From: Dicyema japonicum
Taxonomy: Eukaryota > Dicyemida > Rhombozoa > Dicyemidae
Direction: 5' to 3'
Length of the DNA: 64,000 nucleotides
Assembly: GCA_011109175.1 (NCBI GenBank)
Contig: RDEW01000016.1
Span: 45,156 to 109,155 of the forward strand
This document shows positions 1 to 12,465 of this stretch, in pieces (the first letter of the stretch is position 1; every line of letters starts with the position of its first letter). A program made the translations under genes and the position numbers. The notes under the pieces are model-generated. The model searched no databases and had not been told where the DNA came from. It saw only the letters and a list, made by a program, of their open reading frames with translations.

Positions 1-2340
1 TGACGTTTTTCGTCTTTTCCGTTTTTCTCAACACCTCGTTGACTTTACTTGAAATCGTGTCCTTGACGGGTTATAAGTTTGTAAGGTTTTACTGTTGGTT
101 TATGTGTAGTGTTGTCCTTCTCGTTGTTGGGGGTTTCTTACTGATGCCGTGGTTAAGGCCTGCCCTCCTGTTGATTCCGTTTTCGCAGTTTTACTTCAAT
201 TTGAGATCCTTGCGGGTCAAACTTCTTACAAATAGGACAAACGACTGTTTTGGATTCAAAAGGACCCACATTTGGATTATCTCCTTTTCCATCGCACAAC
301 CGCTTATATCGGGACTATATTACTACCGGTCTTATTAATATTCTATGATATTGTCTTAAGATTAGTAGTTTGTCTTGTAAGCAAGCTGTCTATGTATTCA
401 TTGGACGTATTTACTGTATTTACCGTACCCCCTTTAAACGAAGACTGGTCTAATCTGTATATTGGTAATTATTGGATAGTTGGACCATCGAGATAGTCCT
501 TGGTGCTCCGTGTATATTGTGGCAATTTTCTGGAAAGGGATGATTTTTGTAATTAAAGTCAGAAATTGGAGTTAGAGAGCCGAGGCCCTGACTGCTTAGG
601 ACTGCGATAGAAACCGGCTTGGATACTCAACAGAGTTTATTAAGTTTCCCTGAACGGGCCAAGATAGGATTTATAAAACATGGGACGAATGTCAAAGGGT
701 TTTACATGTTTCCATGGCGGAGGAGAACGTCATTATACATGCATCTTTGGGAGGTCATTATACACGTCAATGTCTCGGCTTGTTCAGTGGATAACAAGCA
801 ACACTCTGAAATTGCTCGAAAGGAAGCTGATCGTACACGTGACATCCCACATTAGGTAATTTCATCCGGACGTTTTTATATTTGTAGCGGGAGATTCAGT
901 TCGGCTGCTCCTTCTGAAATATTTCCCTGCTGCTCCAGTTGTACTTGCAGGTTTAATATTTTACTCCCTGAATGCTCTAATGATATGTTTGATATTGAAA
1001 GTTATTCCATAATAAGCTCACAGTTACATAAAATTACTATAAATCATCGAGACCGGAAGTCGAATCGTAGCTGAATCTTCTCAAGATTTGAAAAGAAACC
1101 CTCGCTTTTTGAAGATTATTTCGGGATTCCACTACAATCATAGAAGGAAAAGAGGCATGGGCACATGGATTGTTTAATAGGACAAAAACTCTCAGCTTCA
1201 TGTTTACCAAGCTATTTTGAACCGTTACTCACAAAATCGATATTCCAGCACACAATTTAGATGAGAGTCTTTATATTAAACACAAGGAAATCACATTAAT
1301 AGGTTTAAATATAAAATTGAATTGTGGATTTTTACTAAATATTCTGTTATTAATGAACTTTGTGTTCCAGTTCGAAAACTTGAAATTTTATCTCAAAATA
1401 TAGTAATTTCTTTCGAATCCGCCATTCAATGCTCCAAAATACATTTCTCTCTACAAAATTTCAAAATTACAAATTCTCTTAAAAATCAATTTATGAATGT
1501 CTATTAAACGTGTTTGAGTTATTTTTAAGTGAGTGTGACGAAACGCACGATTAAAAATAAAAATTCAAATTATTAAATTTATTCACCAGACTGACAAAAT
1601 GAGTCATGATAAGTGATATATTATTTTAGCAAACTTGGGAAGATAAGAAATTGACTGAATATAAAGCAATCAGAAGATGGGGATTTTTTGCAAGCAAATG
1701 ACAGCGATATTGCGGCCTACGGATGAGAACAAATTTATCTAGATAAAAAATTTTTTAATATGAAAAAAGTTAATTAAAAACTTTATTAAAATATAGAATA
1801 ATGTAATTCAAAAAGTTATCAGTTTAAAAATTTCGGTCTTTAGATAATAATTTTAGCATAAAAATCTTTTCTGGATAGATAATGTGAAAGGAGATTTTTT
1901 CAAATAACCGTATATGCATAGAGAAATATGTTGTTTTTCTATTTTTTATTAGAAAATAACTTTTAACTAATTAAAAAAATATAATTGAAACGAAAAAACT
2001 AACCGTTAGCATCTGCTGGCTGCTCTCCTAATTGAAAACGCATTTCCCCTTACGATTTGTAAGGAAATGCGCTCAATGAGCCATCTCCTTTCTCTCCTAT
2101 CGTTTTTCTTCTTCGCGATGATCGAGCCGATCTTGTTTAGCAGGGTTAGTGACTGCTTCCAATTATTTTGTCGTTTCGACTGCCACTGATTCAAAGAACA
2201 AATTATTTAAAAATTTATTAATCAAAAATCTACACTTCAGATACTTCTTAATTCCAGCATAAATTGTTATTAAAAACAATTTTGAATTTGTTAGCTGCGT
2301 CTTCTACTGTGAAAAAAGTCTTCCGCAATCCTTATTAATT
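1..2340. other. Gene-poor stretch, no supported gene
   Basis: I see no convincing gene on either strand. The first 900 bases are less A+T-rich than the rest and hold short overlapping frames with no recognisable domain. From about 1,300 the DNA is strongly A+T-rich. A short stretch near 1,410 resembles the inner part of the Tigger-type ends seen at 2.3 and 4.0 kb (cgaatccgcca) and may be an old scrap of that family. Confidence 0.5.
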
Positions 2341-2342
2341 TA

Positions 2343-2570
2343 CAAAGTAAAGTCTCTCAAATCCGCCAATTTTAACTAATAAATTATCTAATCCGCCATT
2401 TTTTCTACAAAATTTCTCGAATCCGCCAGATTTTTTAAATAATCGGCCATGTCTCTTAATTTTAAATAATTATTAACACGTTGTCATTGTTTATTATTGT
2501 TTTAATGAAACGTAACTGTACACGATTAAAAACAAACAAAAAATTGTTATTTTAAAGTTTATTGGCAATC
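2343..2570 (+). mobile_element. Tigger/pogo-like element, left-end fragment
   Basis: This stretch closely matches the left 220 bases of the element at 4036-4887. It has the same start (aagtaaagtctctcaaatcc), the same repeated ccgcca-type words and the same internal block around atgaaacgtaac followed by cacgattaaaaa. Homology stops near 2566 and I found no matching right end, so it is a truncated copy. Confidence 0.7.
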
Positions 2571-2833
2571 CCATGAGCTTTTCACAGAGTTGAATTTTTC
2601 TTTTAATTTTTTTATTAACCGCAGACTTTTCGTGTTGCACATGCTTTGTCATGATCTTGGCATCGAGTACGTGCCTATAATAATAATAACCGCAGATACA
2701 CCGAGAAAGAAGTTAACAGTAAACTACAGTTAAGTGTATCCAGTTTTCACTGTTACAGAAACAGAGTACTTCAGCGTCACACAAGGCCATCCAGAACCAG
2801 CATAAAAAGTAAAAGACGTCCATTCCTTTAAGT

Positions 2834-2925
2834 TGTGGAAACCCCTCCAATGGATTGGAAGACAGAAAATGATCCTTTTCCTTGCCAGCCTGGCACTAGG
2901 GGCCACATGAGAGGTGGATCAAATG
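2834..2925 (+). repeat. Dispersed repeat family A, copy 1
   Basis: It begins gtggaaacccctccaatgg and continues through a cagcctggcactagg word to gaggtggatca. The same block recurs at 41063-41240, and its later part at 12230-12380. The family has no coding potential I can see and ends with a word like caccacatggcgcc in the longer copies. It may be a SINE, but I see no polymerase III boxes in it. Confidence 0.65.
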
Positions 2926-3299
2926 AAGCCAAAATTAATGACATCATTACAGGGTTTCCACTTGATATTAGTCATTTTCCACATCAATTAACTTGTTGTC
3001 CATTCAAACGAGTCAACCTTTGCTTTCAAATAAGTCACCTTATGATTGTTAATGAAATATTTAAAAACAAATTTATTTGTTAAATAATAATACATAATTT
3101 AAAATATAAAATACGCTTTGTCATGGTGTATAATTTTTACTCACACAAACTTTTACTAAAAATCTTGGTTAACAAATATGTATGGTTTGTTATTATTTCG
3201 ATAAATCTGTAGTACAACGAGGATGATATAATGGACTTGGTGATGCAATATAATATTTATTAAGTAACAGTGTTTCCATAATCCCCATCGGAATAACTA

Positions 3300-3745
3300 A
3301 CAATTCTGCAATTAAGCATTAATGGGATCTTTCGAAAAAGAGACGAGTTTATGGAATTTTTATCTTCGCACGACGTGGACATTGAATTAATGCAGGAAAA
3401 CAAACGCTCCACATTTCTACTTAATACCTATTGGAGATCATCTCATTGCAGATAACACTCAACAACATGACGTGCATCAACCTATATATTCCCCCACCTT
3501 CAAGTTGCTCAAAAGGATAAATGACCCCTCATGGATCTCTTCCTTTAAGAACATAATCTTGTGCTGGTCTTTAATTCCAGTAATACTCTGTGGTCTGTCG
3601 ACCGGAAACTGGATCAATGAGAAGAGTATATCTCGTCTCTGATTGAAATCCTCATTGTTCGTCACACACGTACAGCTATACGACCAGACGAATCCATCAC
3701 ATGTTCTTCTACAATGCAAGATTGTGCGATCTATGGGAGCGACCG
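3300..3745 (+). mobile_element. LINE endonuclease fragment
   Basis: One frame reads FRKRDEFMEFLSSHDVDIEL followed by MQEN. This matches the start of the APE-type endonuclease of jockey-like LINEs, where a conserved pattern of the type RxKxxEL..FL...IDI..LQET occurs. Further on another frame gives NLYIPPPSS, like the second endonuclease motif. Stops and frame changes break it, and no reverse transcriptase follows. It is a dead scrap next to the Tigger element. Confidence 0.6.
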
Positions 3746-4035
3746 GCATTTACTGCGTACTACTTAACAGTCGCTGGTCTTTTACAAGTTAGTAAGGCTT
3801 GGGATACGTAACTAACTAAGGATTGCCACATAATAGGCAATAAATATCCACAATTCCTTCATTAATTTGGTTATAACGTTTTACAAAGATATTTATCTCC
3901 GATTATGACATGAAGTCTTAAAAATATTGTTCCTTCATGTTCCAACATGAGAGAATTTAGAATGATACCTCACAACATGGGTTTGATCATTGTCATTTTA
4001 GATGGACAACTGTCAACACTGAATTATTAGAAATA

Positions 4036-4887
4036 CAGTAAAATCTCTAGAATCCGCCAATTATAACTAATAGATTCTCTAATCCGCCATTTTTTCTAAC
4101 AAAATTTCTCGAATCCACTTGTTTCTCAATTATAAAAAATTTTATAGATAAATAATTAACTTATTAACACTTTGTCATTATTTATTGTTTTTTTCATGAA
4201 ACGTAACTTTACACGATTAAAAAATAAACAAAAAATTGCTATTTTAAAGTTTATTGAATCGAATACAGATCCTTGATAAAAACTTCAAAAATAAAATCAA
4301 TCTCTACTGAGCTCAAAATGTATATAATGCCGACGAAACTAATTTTTTTACGAAAAGATACCGTCCATAGCCGAATTTTTAATCAATTTCTTTTGAAATG
4401 GGAAATTGAATTGGGGGAGCATAACAGAAATTTTTGCTTGTTGTAGATAAATGTCCTGCACATAAGGTGAATCTTATTAGGTTTTGGTTGAATTAAATAA
4501 AATCGAAATAATATTTCTACCAGCGAATACAACGTCGTTTTTGCAACCACTGGATCAGGGTATAATCAAATCGTACAAGTGCAATTTCATAACAAAATTT
4601 CATCTGATCCCAGCTTTCCTCAACAGTCTCCGCATAATTTCTCGGTGTTCCGATTGCGTTCCTGCGCATTCTCTGACTATAATCAAGAAAAATTCTTTGA
4701 TGCCGAAATCTTGAGTCTATTGAAAAACTTGGATCCTCAATGATCCTAACTCTAAAAAGAAACAAATCAAAACTTACTTATTTTTTGCTTATAAATATTT
4801 TTTTATTTACATTTTTGTTGGATGAAAAAATCGAATCCGCCAGATTTTGTCGATCCCCGAAATTGGCGGATTCGAGAGACTTTACTG
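4036..4887 (+). mobile_element. Tigger/pogo-type DNA transposon with TIRs
   Basis: The element is 852 bp long and bounded by inverted repeats. The left end starts cagtaaaatctctagaatcc and the right end is the complement of cagtaaagtctctcgaatcc. Both are flanked by TA, the target duplication of the Tc1/mariner-pogo group. Inside, from about 4484, the plus strand encodes a transposase piece with LPANTTSFLQPLDQGIIKSY. This is the conserved DDE-domain block of Tigger/Jerky-type transposases, in which the second catalytic Asp lies just before the LP(P/A)NTTS motif. The upstream and downstream transposase parts are missing, so the copy is internally deleted and non-autonomous. Confidence 0.88.
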
Positions 4888-5566
4888 TATTAATATAAGA
4901 TTCCAATAAATTGCTTTGTAGTTCATTGGATAGGTTGCTTCCAAGCATCTTTCAATTAATATTATATTTCTATCAAACTTTTAGTTATTTTTACTTCATT
5001 AAAATTTTTACGACAACTTCCCCTTCTGAAAAAATTCTGGTAATATTTTACTAAGCATTAGTGACTTTATTGATCTTAAAGCAGTTGGAATGAGAAAATC
5101 AGATTTTTTGACTTTCGCACTAGCTTTTATAGAAAAATATTTTTAATTGGTTGTTTCGAATTGCATAGTTGATTTAATTCCCCGTCGACATAATTAATGC
5201 AGCTTCTCGCGATATCAGAGATCAATTGGAAGTACTCATTTGATGACAGATCTCTACCATTAAAACCTTAAGGATCATTTAGCCCATTTTGGTGTTACAT
5301 TTAGAGAATGCACAAAAACAATACTGTTTTACGGACAAGTGGAGACCAATTTTCTATTTCCACTAAATAGATTTATCAATGGTTTCTATTCCGCTAAATA
5401 GATTTTTTCACAATCTAAAGTCAAGTCATTTCCAAAATAGATGGGCAAGCCTAGGTAGTCATATATACGGATCTATCCTCTAATCTAATATCAGTTGCGA
5501 TTTCCTATTTGTCAGTCAATTGGTTAATTGCGGTGGTATCGTACCTCTATTGCACAGAATGTCCAC

Positions 5567-5720
5567 CTGGTCTAATGGTAGATGAAAGTCTTCGTATTCA
5601 TTCATCCTGTGAGCATGGACTAGGTGACAGACTCGGAGACATCAGAACTCTAAGTTCCGAACAAAGGAAGAGTATGATACTCCAACATCAGGATTCGGAT
5701 GCCCCTGGAAGATCATCTGT
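5567..5720 (+). repeat. SINE-like dispersed repeat family S, copy 1
   Basis: The block runs from tggtagatgaaag through gtgagcatggacta and gacagactcggagacatcag to gttccgaacaaagg. Other copies lie at 18770-18930, 22795-22890, 29625-29770, 33283-33410 and 34485-34640, in both orientations. Its 5' part here contains tggtctaatggtag, which resembles a tRNA A box. The 34.5-kb copy has a clear tRNA B box. Confidence 0.6.
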
Positions 5721-5829
5721 CAGAAGCTGCATACATCGAAGATCGTTAATGACTCCAATAATAGTATCTCCCACCCTAGCAGACTGAAACCGAGTACAAA
5801 AATTAAAACATTTAAGAAATCAAGAATAA

Positions 5830-6932
5830 TCAAGAATAGTACCAAATATGATCCTCAAGTATTCTCCGCGCATGCTTAATTTCCGAATCAGAGCCGCTAA
5901 TCGTGGCAATGACCTCATCTCTAATGGTGGAATCCGTGACAATCACATCAGCTCCTGATTCTTTCCTCATCCTTGCCAGTCTTTTCCCATCATTTCCAAA
6001 CGCAGCGTTCGACAAATCAAAGGGAATAGCAATCTTCATTATCGTATACGAATATTCATCCTCATGTCGCCTCTTTTTGGGTTTCCTCATTTCTACATCC
6101 TCCTTGTGAATCTTGGGGACTCTACATAACTCGATAAAATACCTATTATGACCGAATCCTTCTTTGTAGTCCCAGCCGAGGTACTCCTCGGCATCCACGG
6201 TTTGGTGGACTTCGGGGGAATAAGTCCTTTCGGGTCCCTTAATAGGATTCTGTACAATATCAATCGAAAAAGACATTGATTAAATGAGAATGAATGATCG
6301 GGATGGCCATCGAGATCTGATCCACGGTACCCTTAAGGCTGATCACACGCTCAGTCGAATTTGGGCAGTTTATCTTGGCGATCTTGACCTCACAATTAGA
6401 ATTCTGTTATATTTATATTTTGAAACCAAGTTCACTTTCCCCAAAAACTCCGAAGTGAAGGACTCCACCTGGCTTTCGTGAATAAGAGGTTTTATTTCAA
6501 CGAGAGAGTTGTGGCCTCTGTACTAATGATAACCTTAATGGAATACGTCCTTGAGCCATTCGATTATTTTAGACATACAGCTGCCAAGAGACTGGTTCTT
6601 TGAGGAGATGACAAGGATTCTGTAATAAGAAATCCAATAACCGCTCAGGAGACTTGCCTTCAGGAATAGTGATTTGGGCGTCACACTGGGAAATAGCAAA
6701 TAAATCTGACCTCCTTTTCTAAGCGGTGGATATTTTCCCCCCGAACGCCAATGACTGCCCCTGCGTTCTAAGAAAAATAAAAGCCCAGTAATACTCTAGA
6801 TTGTATGAGGAAACGCATTGAGAACTTTTCAGAACGATTCTTACCTCTGTTAGATGACTTGGATGAATTGGATGCTTTGCTTTCATTACATTTTTGTGAG
6901 GGAACATTCTCCTGATTTTCAGTATCTAACAT
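5830..6932 (-). CDS. HNRNPK: hnRNP K / poly(C)-binding protein with three KH domains
   Basis: This is a spliced gene with seven exons. The six introns are 6768-6794, 6686-6710, 6620-6641, 6523-6546, 6404-6426 and 6250-6274 (22-27 nt, all GT-AG). Exons sum to 957 nt, giving a 318-aa protein. KH1 has NAGAVIGVRGENI, which carries a good GXXG loop, and SPERILVIS. KH2 reads VEIKPLIHES and later NCPNSTERVISLKG, but its GXXG loop is degenerate. KH3 at the C-terminus has GNDGKRLARMRKESGA and ends EDHIWYYS, as in hnRNP K. The family binds C-rich RNA and single-stranded DNA in nucleus and cytoplasm. The protein is shorter than vertebrate hnRNP K and lacks an RGG-type linker. Start chosen at the first in-frame ATG before a Ser/Lys-rich leader. 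Confidence 0.93.
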
Positions 6933-8099
6933 AATTAAGAAAATGGCACACCAGACATGACTAAAGCAATTTTTTATTTTAAATTAATTATAAATATTCT
7001 ATAATATAAAATAAATTAATTTATTAATTCCAGAGTTTAAAAGTGAATGAAGATATTCAATAATGCGAATTTTCAACGCCAAATATGTCGTTGTATATTG
7101 TTGCTGTGGTGATGTCGACCAAATAAACACTAGATGACTTATATGGCTAACATTTTCCAGTAATCAAACTGCCATTGGACCACTGTGCCTACGTTATCAT
7201 TGCTTTCTATAATTTTTAAGTTTAATCTCATAATTCAGGAAGATTATTTTGATTACTCTGACGGATCGGGAATAAGCAATAAATCGGCTTACCTAGAACT
7301 TTTGAATTTTATTTATCCGATAAACCCAGATGGTGCAGTTTTATAAGTCTCGGGCAAAGTCCTGATGACCTCTGGTTTTCTGTACATTCTGGGTAAGGAT
7401 TCTATTGGCATGACGAGTGGCGCCGTAATCAGTGGATGTTTTACTGCGAAACCGGATTAATAGGACTCCCATCCAACAAAAAGAAATTTGACAAATTTTT
7501 CATAACTTCAATTGGGATGAAACCCTTCGTCATCCTCCGATTTGATTTGACCAAATGGTATACTCTGGGGACATATGAAACTAGAAGATATATAAGAAAG
7601 CGTCAGGTGCTTAAATTTTCTATCTGATCATTTCCAGCCAAAATTTGAAGAGATTTAAATGATCCGTTTCATTTAGTAACCCTCGATTCTTTAAGTGAAA
7701 GTTTAGAAATGAACTTGTACTTGACAATTACCAGTCGAAGATTTTTTTAATTCCACATGTCGGTAATAATAATTCCCATATCTTATAGTCAATAGAAATA
7801 TTCAATGGGGGAGACTGACGTTTAATGTGGCTATTAGTGATTCACGTTAAAGTTTTTAAGAGCGAGAAATCACCATTAAATTAAGAAGGAATGCGGCCAT
7901 TAGGTGATCATGGCCTCTTTATATGTTCTCTAGATTCCATGCAGTCTTTGTATTCTCCTTGAATAGGAAGGGGCTCGCGTGAGATGGACTGATCTCCAGT
8001 TTTCCTTACTAGGGTCTAAAGGGGGTGGAGTATTAGAGTTCGGATCTCATTAAAATTTATTTAGAGTTCCAGTAACTAAAGACTGAAGTCCTTGATCTA
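6933..8099. other. Intergenic, A+T-rich, one short repeat
   Basis: No supported gene. Bases 7414-7460 (gccgtaatcagtggatg, then ctgcgaaaccggatt) belong to a short dispersed family also present at 44826-44880 and 47020-47075. Around 7890-7920 the sequence cggccattaggtgatcatgg resembles 25366-25395, so more repeat debris is likely. Confidence 0.5.
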
Positions 8100-8440
8100 T
8101 TTGGATGTTCTTTGTGGGTTCGCTCTCCACAAAAGGCATGCGTAACCGATGCTCGACTAATCCAAAGACCAAGGGTAAAATCAAACTAACTAATACCACG
8201 AGCCGTCATCCAAGCATAGTAATGCAAAGGAAATTGTCAGGAAGATTACGTCGTTGCCAGAACTCGTCGCCAGGGAGAGAAATAGTCACCCGGTGGAATA
8301 AAAAGATTGATCCTTCTTGAATTCCGGCCAGTCATTGGACGTCTAATGAGTAAGGCGGATCCGATGATGTCACCAGAATGAAGAAAAAAAATCTTTGATC
8401 AAATATCCACATGGCACCACATGAATCTTTTTTATACTAT
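8100..8440 (+). repeat. Dispersed repeat related to the 45.5-kb and 60.0-kb blocks
   Basis: Two blocks of this stretch recur near 45540-45800 and 59950-60200, in a different order. One is the word aaaatcaaactaactaatac. The other is a segment with ccggccagtcattggacgtc followed by gatgatgtcaccagaa. The repeated segment is part of the complex unit described at 45.1-48.6 kb. It has no coding capacity of its own. Confidence 0.55.
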
Positions 8441-8824
8441 CTATTTTTTATTATAAAAGACAATTATTCAACAAAGAAACAAATGTTAGTTGAGGAAGCC
8501 GGCTGCGTTGATCGCAAACGAGTTCCCTCGGAGTATGGCCATTCCAATCTTTCTTAGCCAGAACCCTTCTCGTTTATCCCTTTTCTTTCTGGCAACTATT
8601 CTTTCAAGTTTGGGCAAGAACTCAGCCGTCATTGTACCAACGGCTCATGATGACTTGACCGCAACAGGAGTAAATCGGTACCGGTCCCCGAGGCAAGAAT
8701 ATTTCTTGATTTTTAGGTTTTCCGAGGTTAAAGCAGCTGCTCCAGGTGTCTGAAGCCGATTTGAAAAGGTTCGTTCTTGAATATGTGTCAACACAAGTTG
8801 CGTACCGGTCCAACTGTCTATTTA

Positions 8825-11822
8825 TTATTATTAGCACTTTCACGAGAACCATAATATTTATAGCCCCACATGTGCAGCAAAAAATATAAGAGAATTAGTT
8901 AGGTTGCTCCAAGCTCTTCTGTTTTTTGCTAAGTCCCTCAGTGAGTCCAGATCGTCACCAGATGCCAATGTTTTCTTCACGGCTTACAGATCGTTTTGTA
9001 GAACGACCGTGAGGGTAGTTCTCGGTCTTCCGAGAGCGTTTTACATTGGAGGAGTAGTAATCTTCCATTGCGATATTCGGAGGGGATATCGGGTCCAACC
9101 TCAGGACGTGTCCAAAAAGTCTCCAACGAGAGCTAATGATCTCGTGGCTTAATGGTGTAAAGTCACACTTATTGTACACTCCATTCCGCGAGATCTTGGA
9201 TGGCTAGGACATTCCAGTTATGTTTCTTAGATGATTCCTGTGAAATGGGTCTAGCCTCTCCAATTTTTCTTTAGAGGTGGCCCGGGTCCCAGAGTTGTAT
9301 TGTAGGATTGGTTCGATAAAGGTGTCGATAAAATAATCCTTTGTTTTATGTTATACCCTTTCCGTTTTAGCCTATGATTTTTTAGCCTATGTAATGCCGC
9401 ATTTGCCAATGTTTTTCTCCGTATGATGTCTTCGCTATCTCCTAGTAGAGAGTTAAGTTTCTTTATGTGTCTCCATTTTTCTTCGGTGATTGTTCATTCG
9501 TCTTATCTCTGTCCGTTATGTTTTTTCCCTGTTCACGGTGAAAACCATTTCACAAGTATATCTGGTGCTTTTTCTAGTACATGCTCCAGGAGTTCTTTGT
9601 CTTAGAAATTAGGTCGACATCATCTGCATAAATCACTTCTTCTATTTTTCCTTGGTATAATGGTCTCAGTTCCCTCATAGCGGCCTCCAAGTATATTGTG
9701 AATAGTAGGGGAGAAAGGGAGTCTCCTTGAGGAGTGCCTGTGTTTGTTTCAAATTTTCTTGAGTAGGTTTTTCCAACTCTCACAAGGAACTCTGTGTTAG
9801 ATAGACAGATTTGAATCACTCTTAGACTCGATTCGGCAATAAACCCTTCCAGCACTGTCATCAATTTGTTACTGTTAACCGAGTCAAAGGCTTTTGATAG
9901 ATCTATTCCCAGAATGTGGGTAGCATTGCAATATCTTTGATGTTTTGCACATCTCCATATGACTCCAGACTGCATCAGCTGCTTATCTTCCTTCTCTGAA
10001 TCCACTTTGACTTTCGGGTAGGTATTCATAAACGGGTCCTTTTATTCGTTACAATACAATGTTAGCTAAGACATTCCGTAAAGAATTTGATAATATAATA
10101 GGTCGTAAGTTTTCAGCCGGTCCTTTGGGTTTATTGGATTTTTGTATAGGTATTAGTAATCCCGTTCCCAGGGGCAAAGTTGAGTTAGTTGAAAACATTT
10201 CATTCAGTAGTGTAGCGATTTTTTCAAAAAGGGGGTCAGGGCCGTATTTCAGTCATTCTGGGTTTATCGTATCTGGTCCAGGGTTTCTGTTATTTTTTAG
10301 TTTTTGACATGCTGTTTTTACTTCCAATATTGAAATTGGTTCTTTTAACGGTCTAAGCTTTCCTTTGAATAGGGGGATTGCTGTAGTCACATTAAAAAGT
10401 TTCTCAAAATGTGTTGCAAACACCTCCGCTTGCTCTTCAGTATTCAGTAATGTCTTGTCATTTTTGTCTTTGATGATTATTCGTTTCTTCCGGTTTGTGT
10501 GGCGTAGTAAACAAGCGGCCATATACCTTTGTCAATTATCTTTTAGTTTGAATACCTCATTGATTTTGCGAAGTAGTTCTTCTTTGTGGAGTGTCTTGTT
10601 CAGTCTCCTGATTTTTCTACGGATTTGGTCTCTCTGTCCCTGAAGGACTTTTCTCTTGTTATAGTCTTTTTTGTATGTATTTCTTTTAACTTTTTTGATA
10701 ACTCATTTACTAGTTCTGTATCTATCGTCCGGCCCTACGGACCATCTCCCGCGTGCCGAGGTACTGGCTTGCTGCTTCGTTTATTATATACTTTGTGTGA
10801 TCCCACGAAATTCCTACTGTTTGGTTTTTCAGATTAGAGCAGATGTATTTTTGGTAATTTTTGACTGTGTTTGGATGAGAGATCAGTTTTCTCGTTGCGT
10901 ATCCATTTCTTGTATTCTCATTATTATTGTTTGTAATGTTATTATGTTTTTTATGTTTGATACCATGTTTCGCCAGGCTGAATGTGACAATAACCATTCT
11001 GTGATCGCTGACAGTTGTTGAACCTTCGTATGAGCGTGCGTTTGTCATTAATCCGGCATATAATGATCAATTTGGTTGTATATGGGACTAGTTTTCCATC
11101 TGGGTTTCTTCGTTCGCCATCCAGGTGGTTATGTGGCATGCACGATGAGAGAATGCGGTGTTGCACACAAACAGTTTGTTTGCCGTGCAGAAATAGCCAA
11201 GTATGGTCCCAGGCAAGTTTCTTTTCCCACGTCCGTGTCTTCCCATGAAGGTATCTTCTGAGTTCTTTTTTGTTCCGATTTTCGCATTCAGATTGCCAAC
11301 AATGAATATAAGTGGGACGACTCATATTCATTAGACGTCTTTGATAATGCTGAGTAGAATTCATCCAATTCGGTCGGGTTTTTTGCCACTCTTCCACAGT
11401 GTGGTGCATATACATTTATAATTGTTAGTGTATTTTAGGGGAACATTAATTGTTCAAGTGGATCTGTATTACGCAGATCCTGTCATTCACCCGCCAAATG
11501 CGACTGATGTCAGATGATAGTTTTCTGTGAATGGCGAATCCAAGACCATAGTGTTTTGAGCCACTGGTAGGCATATTAGTCGATATCTTCCGTGGTTTTC
11601 ATCGAGATAGTACGTAATTTTCGTATCTTGTATACAGCCAATAGAAACGTTATATCTTTCTAGGTCATCACAGAGAGTATTTCTTGACTGAGGCTTAGAT
11701 ATTCCTCTAGCATTGAACGTAAGAAACTTTAGGGCAAGCATATTCTTTTGTATCTTCTGCTTTCTAGACATTTTTCTTAACCGTTGTACATTAGAGAAAC
11801 GAGGCACGTCACCACCCACCAA
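8825..11822 (-). mobile_element. APE-type LINE retrotransposon, decayed
   Basis: Read on the minus strand it shows the order of a non-LTR retrotransposon. An endonuclease start lies near 11.7 kb (LTFNARGISKPQSRN, then IGCIQDTKI). A linker with NNRNPGPDTINPE comes near 10.3 kb. Reverse transcriptase motifs fall near 9.6-10.0 kb: LGIDLSKAFDSVNSNKL, GTPQGDSLSPLLF and VIYADDVDLI. A C-terminal segment, LSHEIISSRWRLFGHVLRLD, is near 9.1 kb. Several frameshifts and stops split the ORF. The 3' end, near 8830, has an ATT trinucleotide run, complementary to TAA-type tails. The tails at 30.4-31.1 kb belong to the same family, and the LINE at 36.8-39.5 kb is related. Confidence 0.88.
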
Positions 11823-12019
11823 AAACTGTATATTTGAAAAGTTTAAAAAATTTAAATTAATAGCTAACTTTAATTTGTCGATTAAATCTATTTAAATATA
11901 AATAATTAACACATCCTTGGTATAAACAAGGTTCAGGAGCATATTTCGCCTATTGTTGACGGAAACGAAGCTTCCCTACTACGAGAAGTTCTCGTCCACT
12001 TGGCGGCCTACGTCGTGGT

Positions 12020-12440
12020 CATCACTTGAGTTTACATTCATATATGTACAGGATCAGACAATCGTCCTCTCCACCATGCGCATCATGCCTTTTTAAAGAC
12101 CAGAAGACGTCCTCTCTTCACTCCCGCGTACACCTACTAGTTCTCTTCAGAACCAAATATGCCTGTCGGATCTCTGAGAGCGTCCGCTCTTGGCTGTTTA
12201 ATTTATTAATGTTCCTTTTTCGTGTCAGGCAGACACTGGGCGCCACCTAGACAGGTAGATCACATGACGCCACTCTAATAGAAAAGAAAAGAAGAGGAAC
12301 AGAAAAAACAATCAGAAAACCTCAACCAATTAACCACGTAGCACCACATGGCGCCGAGGTATTGGCTGTAACGTTTTTGTTAGCTACCATTTTCTTTCAC
12401 TTGAAGACCGGTGGTAAATAAATAAAATAAATAATTAGCA
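12020..12440. repeat. Dispersed repeats upstream of ECHS1
   Basis: Bases 12140-12440 share words with 51890-51995 (ggatctct, ggctg, then ggtggtaaataaataaa), so they form a dispersed repeat. Within it, 12230-12380 matches repeat family A (cactgggcgccacctagaca; caccacatggcgcc). No ORF is supported. Confidence 0.5.
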
Positions 12441-12465
12441 AATAAATTTAGTTTTTATAACTGTA

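Noticed and set aside
1-340. Zinc-knuckle-like protein on the minus strand (a CPICKKFD stretch)
   Set aside because: Only one short Cys pair, with stops on both sides; not enough to call a domain.
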